This document shows positions 27,918 through 36,019 of a stretch of 64,000 nt of DNA, piece after piece. The DNA lies in contig NZ_JANAVZ010000006.1 in NCBI RefSeq assembly GCF_025195095.1, forward strand, positions 1 to 64,000, read 5' to 3'. Both the position numbers and the translations under genes were made by a program. Origin of the DNA: Paracoccus maritimus (GTDB lineage: Bacteria > Pseudomonadota > Alphaproteobacteria > Rhodobacterales > Rhodobacteraceae). How positions within the stretch are numbered: the stretch's first letter is position 1; each line of letters starts with the position of its first letter. Under the pieces are notes generated by a model. That model was given only the letters and a program-made list of their open reading frames with translations, was not told the DNA's origin and did not search any database.

Positions 27918-29786
27918 CTAGACCGAGAAGACCAACTGGCTTTCGAAGGATGCATCCTCGGCGCCGACACGCCAGTATTTCGGCGTCTGTTCGGGCGGCA
28001 TGCGCGACGCGATCCGGTCCATAAGCGCCTTGTATCCATAGATCTGCGGCGAAGCCCCCAGGACCTCCAGCATGGTATCTGTAAAACGGCCGTGCCCGAG
28101 GCTTTCGGTCGCCAGTTGATTGGACTGGCAGGCAGAAAGCTGCACCACGCAAGCCGCCACCGGATAGTCCAGTTCGCGATTGACGATTGCCGGATCGGGT
28201 GCCGCGCCGACGCCCGGCAGACCGCGATAAAAGGCCTCGTTCTTACGAAAAACCCTTGATGCAGCCCCCAGCGTCATCCGCCGCGCGGTGACTGTCGGTC
28301 CTGCGTCCAGCGTCGCGGGCGCCCGGACGACGCTGCCCGAATGGCAGCTGTCGAAGACGGCCAGAACGCGCACGCCTTCGCGGAACTGCGACCACAGCGC
28401 GAACAACTCGTCATCGACGAACTGCCCGTCGAACAGGCACAGCGTCTCGTCCAGCCGGTCCATGTCTGGACCGCCCATTTCATCACCGTTGAAATCCGGC
28501 AGTTGCCCGCCGTGCCCCGCATAGGTGAACATGAAGGTCTCGCCGGGTTGCAGGTCCGTCGCGGCCTTGGCCATCGCCTCTTTCAGGGCATCCCGTGTCG
28601 CGGCCGCATCCGTCAGCAAGATCGGCGCAAAGCCCCGGCTTCCCGCCAGTTCGGCCATGGCTTCGGCGTCCGCGATGCAGAATTCCAGCGGCGAAAGCTC
28701 GGCCCCGTAATGCGCCGGATCGGCGTTGTTCAGCCCCAGATGCAACGACATCGCGCGCGGGCGATCGGACCGTGAAGCACCGCGGCTTCGTGGGCGCGAC
28801 AACCTGTCGATCTGCGCCGCGAAGATATCGCCGACACGACGATAGCCGGCATTCTTCGGATGCAGTTCGTCGGACCAGCCCTGCCGTCCCACAACCCCAC
28901 GCAGATCCAGAAAATGCACATGCGCATGGCTACGCGCCAATCGTGCAAGAGAGATGTTGAATCGATCCATCATTACCTTGGCGATGGACACCTGCAATTG
29001 CGGATCGACGATCCCGCGCGTGGCCATGGGCTGTCCCAGCCAGCGGCCCTTGTCGGGAATCGGATAGTCATAGCCGTGGCAGACCACCTGAACCTGCGGG
29101 AAACGCTGCGCGACATCGCGAAAGATCATGTCATAAAGCGCCATGGTCCTGCCGATCAACTGGTCGAAACTGCTCAGCAGATATTCGGCCGGTTGCAGCC
29201 CTGCATCGAAAGCCCGCAGATGCGTCGCCAGATTCCCGTTCGCAACCAGATCGTTGCCACCTGCGGACAGCAGCAGGATCGAGGCCTGAGAGGATTGCAG
29301 CGCCTTTCGATACTCGGCCCTGCGAACCATGTTCTCCAGCGTGTCCCCGCCCGCACTCAGCGACAGGACGGCATATTTCTCCATCAGCACGTCGATCACG
29401 TCCCACAGCTTGAAAGGATACTGGAACCAGCTGTCGCCCTCTTCGACGATTACCGGGCCTGTGTAGGTCCCCTTGGACAGAAGGCGATAGAACCGGCTTT
29501 GCCTGCCATTCCGTTCCAGCCAGTTCGCACCGTTCAGGATCAGCGCGCTGCGCGAACGGCCCTCGGCGGTGTCGGGGACATGGACCGTATCGGTATTGAT
29601 CTCGACCACGGGATCGAAGGCCGCGCCCTGATCCTCGGCGACGCGGAAATAGGGTTCCAGATCGCCGGGCGCGGTGGCCGGATCGGCGACCATCTCGGCC
29701 AGTTGCTCCAGCGTCAGCCTGCCGTCCGGGCCGCCGGCAGCAGCCTCACGAGGCTTGTCGTTCGAGGGTTTCTTCGCGCGCGCCAT
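27918..29786 (-). CDS. SGNH-hydrolase / caspase-like (metacaspase-type C14) fusion protein
   Basis: 622 residues without a signal peptide. Part 1 (about 110-330) is an SGNH-type hydrolase: GDSW with candidate nucleophile S119, SAGGNDL (N178) and SDELHPKNAGY (D306, H309), the four blocks of the fold. Part 2 (about 345-622) is a caspase/metacaspase p20-like domain: FTYAGHGG with catalytic H425, AVFDSCHSGS with catalytic C481, then VQLSACQSNQLA, typical of prokaryotic metacaspases, which cut after Arg/Lys. An Arg/Ser-rich linker (331-345) joins the domains and could be a self-cleavage site. AAAGGACAACGCC precedes the ATG. Last gene of the protease cassette, 12 nt after the papain-like gene. Target unknown. 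Confidence 0.85.
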   Translation of the reverse strand: MARAKKPSNDKPREAAAGGPDGRLTLEQLAEMVADPATAPGDLEPYFRVAEDQGAAFDPVVEINTDTVHVPDTAEGRSRSALILNGANWLERNGRQSRFYRLLSKGTYTGPVIVEEGDSWFQYPFKLWDVIDVLMEKYAVLSLSAGGDTLENMVRRAEYRKALQSSQASILLLSAGGNDLVANGNLATHLRAFDAGLQPAEYLLSSFDQLIGRTMALYDMIFRDVAQRFPQVQVVCHGYDYPIPDKGRWLGQPMATRGIVDPQLQVSIAKVMMDRFNISLARLARSHAHVHFLDLRGVVGRQGWSDELHPKNAGYRRVGDIFAAQIDRLSRPRSRGASRSDRPRAMSLHLGLNNADPAHYGAELSPLEFCIADAEAMAELAGSRGFAPILLTDAAATRDALKEAMAKAATDLQPGETFMFTYAGHGGQLPDFNGDEMGGPDMDRLDETLCLFDGQFVDDELFALWSQFREGVRVLAVFDSCHSGSVVRAPATLDAGPTVTARRMTLGAASRVFRKNEAFYRGLPGVGAAPDPAIVNRELDYPVAACVVQLSACQSNQLATESLGHGRFTDTMLEVLGASPQIYGYKALMDRIASRMPPEQTPKYWRVGAEDASFESQLVFSV

Positions 29787-29798
29787 GGCGTTGTCCTT

Positions 29799-31808
29799 TC
29801 ACTGCTGCGCGCCGGCCTCACCGATCCTTGCAAGATGGCGCAGGATCATCGTGTGACAGGCAAGGTTGATACTGACTTCGTGATATTCATAGCGCCGCCG
29901 TCCGGGCACACGCGGGCGGATCGGCCCGATGCGCAATCCCTGCAGCGCGCCGCCGGGACCACATAACTGCGCAATGCCAGATCGCTGGCGCGACATGCCG
30001 ACAAGCCGGGCATCGCGCGACCGCCCCTGAAAACTGTACAGGACAAGATCCAGCATCGAACCCGCATAGTGGTCTATGGACAGCCGTTCCTCGAAGGGCC
30101 GTGTTGGAACCCACAGCGTCGCGCGTCCCGGTTTGCGGACCGACAGCCCACGGATCAGAGGTCCGAACGCCGACTGGAAACGCGGGGCTTCCATCACGGG
30201 CGCAATCAAATCGATCGAGGCGACGGCTGCATGGAACCGTTCGGCCAGTTTCTTACGGCGGCGGTTTTCGGCGGCGTTGCCGGTGTCCGAATTCAACGAC
30301 TCGAGATATTCTGCGATCAGCAGGGCGCCGGCACCTTCGATCACCAGATGCAGCGGCGTGCGGGCTGCGGCGAAACGGTCGAATATTTCGGCCGCCGCGC
30401 CATCTGTTCCCTTTGTGACATGGCGACCGGCGGTTCTTGCGGCACGCTCGATTTCGCGCCAGAACGCGCGGCCGATCCCGGCGGTGACCTTTTCGATCTC
30501 GGCGTTCAGGCGGTCGCTGTGCGGTCCGACCCGCTGCACCGCAGTCGAGAACAGATGGGTCAGCACCGGTGTCGCGCTTTCGATCAGATCGTTGCACCAC
30601 AGGACGGCATAGGGATACATGCCGCAGATATCCTCGACGCATTGGCGCCGACGCGCCTCGAAGTCGAAAGCGTCCTTCATTCCCATCAGCGAGCCGCTGA
30701 CCGACAGCAGCACCGGCTTGCGATCGCGTTTACTACGCTTGCGCAATCGGTCGGTCGTCTGGGCGACATAGTCGCGAGAGGTCGCGTAGCTGCCGCGTTC
30801 GACATGCACACCGTCGTCAAGATGGGCGAAATGGCCCAGCAACTGATGGCAGGCGGTGGACCCCGCGCGGATATCGGCGCCACCGAAACTGATGCCCTGG
30901 TCGCCCACGGAATACTGGAACGCCTCGGGCGCCGGGACGCCCAGTCGCAGCACCCAGGCATCCATCACGTTGCGCGCCCAGTCCTCGTATTTCCAAAGCG
31001 CGATCCCCGGGCGGTCGCGAAACCCGCCCCAATCGGCGCCCCATGAATTCAGCACCAGGAATCCCTCGGAGGTGTAACCGAGGATCACGAAGGCATGCGC
31101 GCCAAGGCCGCGGGATGACACCGGAATACGGCCGCGCCGGTCGGCGGATGCGGCGGCGAACCCAGACACTGCGCCGTCGCGCCAACCATCGTGGATCTCG
31201 GCCGAGACAAGAATGCCGTCCGCCTCGACGAGGGCGTTGTGATAATCGTTGAGGATCGGCCGAACGCGGTAATACGCCCCCAGTGTCACCCCCCGCGCGG
31301 CCTTGTACCTTTCGATTTCGGACGGCAGATCACCGGCGGCGGCCTGCGCGACCGGGTCCGGCCACATCCTGTCCGGGCAGCAGCCGAAATGATAGAATCC
31401 CTTGACCGCCGAACGCAGCGACTGAACGCCGGTGTCGGCGCTGGTCTCGCGCCCCTCGATCCGCCGCGCCATCAGATACAGCATCTGCGGCGATACCGGG
31501 TCCGCATTCGCAACATTTGCGCGTCGGCGGTGAATGTCGATCAGGTTGGCAAGGGCCTGCCCCACACAGGTGCCCGCATCGCCCTGATTGCGGATCGGAT
31601 AGGATGGGCAACCGTCGGCGGGACACGCGGCGGCGGCGAACCCGCCCGGATCGGCCTCGGGCGACAGAAGACGCAGAGTCGGGGTATAGATCTGATCGCG
31701 CAAATCGGACGGATCGCGGGACAATCCGCTGTGCCAGCCAGCGGTGCGTCCGCCGGCCCCGTGACCGGCGGGCTGCCCTGTCGATCCGATCAGCGCCCCA
31801 TCATTCAT
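29799..31808 (-). CDS. papain-family (C1) cysteine protease with unassigned C-terminal domain
   Basis: 669 residues, no signal peptide. Residues about 65-290 form a papain fold: YPIRNQGDAGTCVGQAL with oxyanion Q75 and catalytic C81, GAHAFVILGY with H238, and LNSWGADWGG with N254, so the triad is intact. No propeptide is evident, unlike secreted papains. Residues about 300-669 match nothing I recognise; a stretch LHLVIEGAGALLIAEYL resembles the nucleophile-elbow region of alpha/beta hydrolases but has no Ser in the usual place. The ATG at 31808 lies just after a run of ten G; an in-frame ATG at 31826 is possible. Cotranscribed with the gene before (22 nt) and the caspase fusion after (12 nt). 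Confidence 0.82.
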   Translation of the reverse strand: MNDGALIGSTGQPAGHGAGGRTAGWHSGLSRDPSDLRDQIYTPTLRLLSPEADPGGFAAAACPADGCPSYPIRNQGDAGTCVGQALANLIDIHRRRANVANADPVSPQMLYLMARRIEGRETSADTGVQSLRSAVKGFYHFGCCPDRMWPDPVAQAAAGDLPSEIERYKAARGVTLGAYYRVRPILNDYHNALVEADGILVSAEIHDGWRDGAVSGFAAASADRRGRIPVSSRGLGAHAFVILGYTSEGFLVLNSWGADWGGFRDRPGIALWKYEDWARNVMDAWVLRLGVPAPEAFQYSVGDQGISFGGADIRAGSTACHQLLGHFAHLDDGVHVERGSYATSRDYVAQTTDRLRKRSKRDRKPVLLSVSGSLMGMKDAFDFEARRRQCVEDICGMYPYAVLWCNDLIESATPVLTHLFSTAVQRVGPHSDRLNAEIEKVTAGIGRAFWREIERAARTAGRHVTKGTDGAAAEIFDRFAAARTPLHLVIEGAGALLIAEYLESLNSDTGNAAENRRRKKLAERFHAAVASIDLIAPVMEAPRFQSAFGPLIRGLSVRKPGRATLWVPTRPFEERLSIDHYAGSMLDLVLYSFQGRSRDARLVGMSRQRSGIAQLCGPGGALQGLRIGPIRPRVPGRRRYEYHEVSINLACHTMILRHLARIGEAGAQQ

Positions 31809-31811
31809 CTG

Positions 31812-31821
31812 CCCCCCCCCC
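31812..31821 (-). repeat. G10 homopolymer at the papain-like gene's ribosome site
   Basis: Ten consecutive C on the + strand (G on the coding strand) directly before CAG-ATG. It serves as the only Shine-Dalgarno-like sequence for the start at 31808. If translation begins at 31826 the run lies in frame (Met-Gln-Gly-Gly-Gly-Gln-Met) and slippage would shift the frame. Confidence 0.75.
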
Positions 31822-31830
31822 TGCATCCGG

Positions 31831-32832
31831 TCACGGCCCGTAAAGGCTCCAGAAAAACAGGCGCAGCTTGTCGCTGCGCCGATAGCCTTCGAAGTTCGCC
31901 TTGAATGCCTCGTCCAGCAGCGATGGCTGCGACAGGACAAGTTCGGACAGCACCCGCGAAAAGGTCATCAGCAGCCGCGCCTTGTCGATGCCGACGCTGT
32001 CGGCATTGCGCATGAACAAAACATATCGATCATCGCTGTAGGTCGTGGTCGCGGGCTCGGGCTTGCAGTCAGGATCGCCGTAGATCAGCAGGGCGCGGTT
32101 CACGATTTCCAGGTCGCCGACATAGTACTGAAGCGGGTTGGAATCGCCCGATGGTGCCGCGCAGAAAGCCTCGACCGCGGCCTTGTGGGTCGGCGAAAGG
32201 CGGACCTTCTCGTTGCCGTCCGTGGCCGCACCGGGATTGTACAGATAGCTTAGCAGGTCATCGCGAAAGCTTGGCCATTCACCCGCGTCCAGAATCCGCC
32301 GGATCCCGTGATCGATGGCCGTGGTGCTGCCGACGACGTTGATGCGGAAGTTTCCGGATCCGGTGTTCTGGTTTCTTTCCCGCTTTCTTGCGGCATAGCC
32401 GACCCCCGAAAGATACAGCGGCAGCGAGGCGGTGTGGTCACGCAGCCGTTCGCGTGTTGCCGTGGCGGGATCGCATAGAAGGTCGATCGAAGGATCGCCG
32501 CCGCCGGGTATCTCTCGCAGCATCTGGAAACGGGATCCCGCCGTCACCTCGACCGGCACGACGTTGAAGGCCGGCTGGTCGTTCCGGTCGCGCATCACTT
32601 CCAGCACCCGATCACAGATATAGACGATATAGCCTGAATATCCCGCGTCCCCCAGCGGACCGGTGCCCTTGCCGGATGACACAAGCATCTGATCGGGCCG
32701 GTATGAAAAAGGCGGCGCATCGGCCCGAACTCCGACATACAGAGTCGGCAATTCCGGCTGCGCAGTGTCGTCGGCGGGTTGCGCGCAGGCGGGCGCCGCG
32801 ATCAGCGCCAGGATCGCAAGGGCGGCCCTCAT
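31831..32832 (-). CDS. family-3 solute-binding protein, orphan
   Basis: 333 residues with a signal peptide (MRAALAILALIAAPACA then QPADD). The mature part starts LYVGVRADAPPFSYRP, the standard opening of family-3 (amino-acid type) periplasmic binding proteins, continues with GYIVYICDRVLEVM and VPVEVTAGSRFQMLREI, IDLLCDPATATRERL, and INVVGSTTAIDHGIRRIL. Four or five Cys are present. There is no permease or ATPase beside it, so it is probably a sensor or ligand receptor for the membrane protein whose gene overlaps its start by four bases, not part of an importer. The ligand is unknown. Confidence 0.78.
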   Translation of the reverse strand: MRAALAILALIAAPACAQPADDTAQPELPTLYVGVRADAPPFSYRPDQMLVSSGKGTGPLGDAGYSGYIVYICDRVLEVMRDRNDQPAFNVVPVEVTAGSRFQMLREIPGGGDPSIDLLCDPATATRERLRDHTASLPLYLSGVGYAARKRERNQNTGSGNFRINVVGSTTAIDHGIRRILDAGEWPSFRDDLLSYLYNPGAATDGNEKVRLSPTHKAAVEAFCAAPSGDSNPLQYYVGDLEIVNRALLIYGDPDCKPEPATTTYSDDRYVLFMRNADSVGIDKARLLMTFSRVLSELVLSQPSLLDEAFKANFEGYRRSDKLRLFFWSLYGP

Positions 32833-34523
32833 CCCTCACCTGCCACGGCGGCCGCCGCCAGATGCTTGCGCTTTTCCGACATCTCAAGAAGACCGGCGTA
32901 AGAGATCAGGAAGATCGCCAGCGGCATCAACAGGAACAGCGCCTCGCGCAGATACCAGATGGCCCACGCCCATCCCTCCTGCGCCGAGGTGAAATTCGGA
33001 ACTGCGATCAGCACACAGATCAATGCCAACACCACCGCGGGCACCAGCGCGGCCAGCGTCACAAGGATGGTGCGGCTGGCAATCAAATTGTCATGCTGAT
33101 CGGTGGCGATCAGAACACCCAGCGACACACAGGCACCAAGCGGCGCAAAGAACAGCAGATAGCGCCACTTGTCCTGAAGAAAGTCGCGCATCTGATCCAT
33201 CGTGGCGACATAGCCGAAGGCAAGATCCTGCAGCAGCAGCGCCAGTCCGACGAAGGCCATGCCGACGACGCCGGGCAGCACCACCGTCCCGACAAGACGC
33301 GAAACCGGTGGAAATCGCGGGTTCCACGCGGCCCATTTGCCCTGTTCGCGCCGAATGTCGCGGATCAGCAGCGCGAAGAACCCGCTGAAGAAACTCAAGG
33401 CGGCGCCGGTGATCGCAAGTCCGATCGACTGCGTGACAATGGACTTCAGGACATCCGGCGGGAATACCCCAAGGCCCAGGACAAAGCGCACGAAAAGCCA
33501 GTAGATGAACGATGCCGCAAGGAAGGATCCCATTGCACAGGCCAGCGTCGCCCCTAGCAATGCGTCGGCATTCGCTTCTTCGTTGCTGCGCAGATGACCG
33601 TTCAGACGCCCGTAAAGCCGGTCGCGCGGGTTGTTGGGCTGGGCGGGCAGTGCCGTCAGTGACCTGCCGTTCCGAATGAACTGAACCGCGAAGATCGCCT
33701 TCATGTTCTCGCACAGATCGACCGCGGCCTGGTAGAATCTGGTCTGTGCCTCGGGGCTGTCCGTCTTCAAACCGTCCAGATCCTCGCACAGTTTCTCGTA
33801 GGATTTGACCAGAAGATCGTGCACGTCGGAAAGCGATTCGGTGGTCGCGGTGCTGAAAAAACGGTACCGGCCAGCGCCGATCACCGCCGCATGCAGCACA
33901 TCGATCTGCTTCAGAAAACCGCGCAGATCCTGTCGGTCCGACGGCGTGTTCCAACCGGCGCCGTCGGGAAAGCGATGGTCGAAGCCCGACAACAACCGGA
34001 ACCTGTCACGCGCCGGCGCCGCGGAATCCAGGTAATCGGGAAATTCGAACCGGTCCAGATCCTCGACAATTCGGAAAACACCATTCGGGATATTGGCAGC
34101 GCGATGCGCGACGCTGCGAATGAATCTTTCCAACGGGGCCAGAACCCCCGATACCATCGCCACCATGATGAGCGTCGCGATATAGAACGGCTTGCCAAAG
34201 TTCAGCCCGTTCACGGTCAGCGAATTATCCGGCAGGAAGCTGCTGCCGGTCGGACCCGCATGCTCGCCCGAAAGCGCGACGAACATCTGAAGCAGCTGTT
34301 CGGATCCAAGCAGACCAGCATAGATCAGCAGATAGATGCCCACATAGAATGCCGCGCCCCGGACCCGTTCCCCCAGCGTGCACAGCGCGCCGATCTCGAC
34401 CCCGCGCAGGATCGAGAAGCGATCGAAAGCAACGCTTTTGCCGGGTTTGCGAAACTGTTGAACCGACTCGACCGTCAACACGATCGCTCCGGCCAGACAA
34501 GCTGCCAGATATGCGGGGTTCAT
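32829..34523 (-). CDS. polytopic membrane protein of unknown function with central soluble domain
   Basis: 564 residues; I do not recognise the family. Three hydrophobic helices lie near the N-terminus (about 3-20, 55-75 with FYVGIYLLIYAGLLG, and 115-135 with IATLIMVAMVSGVL). A soluble region of about 200 residues follows (140-345, helical, Asp/Glu/Arg-rich). Then come about six helices (LLGATLACAMGSFLAASFIYW; SIGLAITGAALSFFSGF; VVLPGVVGMAFVGLALLL; YLLFFAPLGACVSLGVLIA; LVTLAALVPAVVLALICVL; LFLLMPLAIFLISYAGLL). The start at 34523 lies 10 nt after the small peptide gene. The position between a secreted peptide and a binding protein suggests signalling across the membrane (inference). Confidence 0.75.
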   Translation of the reverse strand: MNPAYLAACLAGAIVLTVESVQQFRKPGKSVAFDRFSILRGVEIGALCTLGERVRGAAFYVGIYLLIYAGLLGSEQLLQMFVALSGEHAGPTGSSFLPDNSLTVNGLNFGKPFYIATLIMVAMVSGVLAPLERFIRSVAHRAANIPNGVFRIVEDLDRFEFPDYLDSAAPARDRFRLLSGFDHRFPDGAGWNTPSDRQDLRGFLKQIDVLHAAVIGAGRYRFFSTATTESLSDVHDLLVKSYEKLCEDLDGLKTDSPEAQTRFYQAAVDLCENMKAIFAVQFIRNGRSLTALPAQPNNPRDRLYGRLNGHLRSNEEANADALLGATLACAMGSFLAASFIYWLFVRFVLGLGVFPPDVLKSIVTQSIGLAITGAALSFFSGFFALLIRDIRREQGKWAAWNPRFPPVSRLVGTVVLPGVVGMAFVGLALLLQDLAFGYVATMDQMRDFLQDKWRYLLFFAPLGACVSLGVLIATDQHDNLIASRTILVTLAALVPAVVLALICVLIAVPNFTSAQEGWAWAIWYLREALFLLMPLAIFLISYAGLLEMSEKRKHLAAAAVAGEG

Positions 34524-34533
34524 GGTTTCTGTC

Positions 34534-34656
34534 TCAGATGCAGGTCTGCACTTCGGGATTGCATGGCCCCGCACCGATCCGCGCCTGAGACGGTTGCGGC
34601 GGAACGGTCAGGACGACGAAAACGAAGACCAACGGGATCAGGTAAAACATTTGCAT
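34534..34656 (-). CDS. 40-residue secreted or membrane-anchored peptide
   Basis: A short ORF with AAAGGTGCTGCC before its ATG. It reads MQMFYLIPLVFVFVVLTVPP, then a short polar part ending CNPEVQTCI with two Cys (C32, C39). The first 24 residues look like a signal peptide or single membrane anchor, with a plausible cleavage after QA (residue 24-25). Its stop is 10 nt before the start of the membrane protein, and it follows a TATAAT box by 28 nt, so it is the first gene of the cassette. No homologue is known to me. It could be a leader peptide that couples translation, a disulfide-bearing signal, or a small subunit. Confidence 0.6.
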   Translation of the reverse strand: MQMFYLIPLVFVFVVLTVPPQPSQARIGAGPCNPEVQTCI

Positions 34657-34683
34657 GGCAGCACCTTTTAAAGACCAAATCAT

Positions 34684-34689
34684 ATTATA
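34684..34689 (-). promoter_or_regulatory. -10 box (TATAAT) of the protease cassette promoter
   Basis: On the minus strand a consensus TATAAT sits 28 nt before the 40-residue ORF in a very AT-rich patch (TTCTATTATAATATG). The expected -35 position reads TCTGTA or CTGTAA, a poor match, so an activator or alternative sigma factor may be needed. Confidence 0.45.
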
Positions 34690-34752
34690 ATAGAAAATGG
34701 TTTATTTACAGACTTATTGCGCGACGTCGAATCAATATATCGGATGAAAAAT

Positions 34753-34769
34753 ATATTGCATCGCAATAT
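34753..34769. promoter_or_regulatory. palindrome ATATTGC-ATC-GCAATAT
   Basis: Perfect 7-bp inverted repeat with 3-bp centre in the 361-bp divergent region between the protease cassette and the second sugar operon (34657-35017). Placed about 65 bp upstream of the cassette's -10 box, it is a candidate regulator site. The part 34790-34895 is ordinary GC-rich sequence in which I see nothing else. Confidence 0.4.
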
Positions 34770-34907
34770 CTCGGCGCGTCCGAAACACCTGCCGACTTCG
34801 ATCGATATCCTGGAATGATGCAACCCGTGCGCGATTCGCGTCGCCGCAGGTCGTCCCGCATGCACGGCGTCGCACAAGGCCCTCCTCGCGCAGCCCTGTA
34901 TTTATAC

Positions 34908-34936
34908 TTGTAATTTTTACATTACACTTGTATCAG
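34908..34936 (+). promoter_or_regulatory. candidate promoter and operator of the second sugar ABC operon
   Basis: TTGTAA (34908-34913), 17-bp spacer, TATCAG (34931-34936), about 80 bp before the binding-protein ATG. The spacer contains a perfect inverted repeat TGTAAT-N6-ATTACA (34909-34926), and ACTTGTA occurs twice 20 bp apart (34906 and 34926). A repressor here would block RNA polymerase. The SorC-type regulator at 40314-41270 is the obvious candidate. Confidence 0.45.
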
Positions 34937-35017
34937 ATTGCCCGTGCGGCGCGCCACGTCGATGCCGCCAACAGGAGGAGCGCCCTGACCGGGCGCATGT
35001 ATCTGGGAGGAATATCC

Positions 35018-35962
35018 ATGAGGAAACTGGCCACCATGCTGGCCGGTGTGGCCATCGCCATGCCCTTGGCCGCCGCCGCGCAAGACGCCGCAGGTACCGC
35101 CAAGAAGGACAGCTATCGCTTTCTGATCGTGCCGAAGGTCGTCCATCCGTGGTTCGACAAGGTGAATGATGGCGCCCAGATGGCCGCCGAGGCGCTGCAG
35201 GCGCAGACCGGCGCCGATATCGAGATCGTCTATTCCGCGCCGCAGACCGCTGATGTCGTGCAGCAGGTGCAGATCGTGGAAAGCGCGATCTCGACCCGTC
35301 CGGACGGCATCGCCATCGACCTTCTGGATCCGTCCGGCAATCGCGGTTCGCTGGAAGCCGCGCAGGGTCAGGACATTCCACTGGTCATCTTCGATTCAGT
35401 GCCGCCCGAGGGAATGGACATTCCCTATATCGGGTCGGATTTCTGCGAGCAGGCCAAGATCGCCTCGCGTCGCCTGGTCGAGGTTCTGGGCGGCGAAGGC
35501 GAGGTCGCGATCATGATGGGCGTGCCGACGGCACCGAACCATTCGATCCGCGCCGAATGCCACCGCGAGGTGTTTGCCGAACACGAGGGCATCACCGTCG
35601 TGGCCGAAGGCATCGACAATGACAGCATCGAGATCGCCCAACAGCAGGCCGCTGCGATCATGCAGGCCAATCCCGACCTGAAGGGCTGGGTCGCATCGGA
35701 CGCCGCCGGTCCCATCGGCATCGGGCAGGCGATCGTCGAGGCTGGCAAGGAAGATCAGGTCACGCTGGTCGGGTTGGACAACCTGCCCGAGATGCTGGAC
35801 ATGATCCGTTCCGGCGTAGCCGACAGTTCGTCGGCCTCGCAGCCCGAATTGCAGGGCTACTGGTCGGTGATGCTGCTTTGGGCACAGGCCACCGGTGCGC
35901 CGGTTCCGGATTACCTGGACACCGGCAATGCGTTCCTGACCAAGGACAACGTGGACGGCTGA
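35018..35962 (+). CDS. sugar ABC transporter substrate-binding protein (CUT2)
   Basis: Periplasmic receptor, 314 residues, with a signal peptide MRKLATMLAGVAIAMPLAAA ending AQ-DAA. The mature part has the type-I fold: LIVPKVVHPWFDKVNDGAQMAAE, STRPDGIAIDLLDPSGN, IPLVIFDSVPPEG, VAIMMGVPTAPNHSIRAE and GWVASDAAGPIGIGQAI. The VHPWFD opening resembles receptors for ribose-like or tetrose/branched sugars, but the ligand cannot be named. GGGAGGAATATCC precedes the ATG. First gene of a rightward four-gene operon with ATPase, permease and DhaK-DhaL kinase. Confidence 0.9.
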   Translation: MRKLATMLAGVAIAMPLAAAAQDAAGTAKKDSYRFLIVPKVVHPWFDKVNDGAQMAAEALQAQTGADIEIVYSAPQTADVVQQVQIVESAISTRPDGIAIDLLDPSGNRGSLEAAQGQDIPLVIFDSVPPEGMDIPYIGSDFCEQAKIASRRLVEVLGGEGEVAIMMGVPTAPNHSIRAECHREVFAEHEGITVVAEGIDNDSIEIAQQQAAAIMQANPDLKGWVASDAAGPIGIGQAIVEAGKEDQVTLVGLDNLPEMLDMIRSGVADSSSASQPELQGYWSVMLLWAQATGAPVPDYLDTGNAFLTKDNVDG

Positions 35963-36019
35963 ACGATCCCGTCGCGGCCGGCGCAGACCCGGCCGCGGCC
36001 AACAGCCGTGGGAGGAAAC

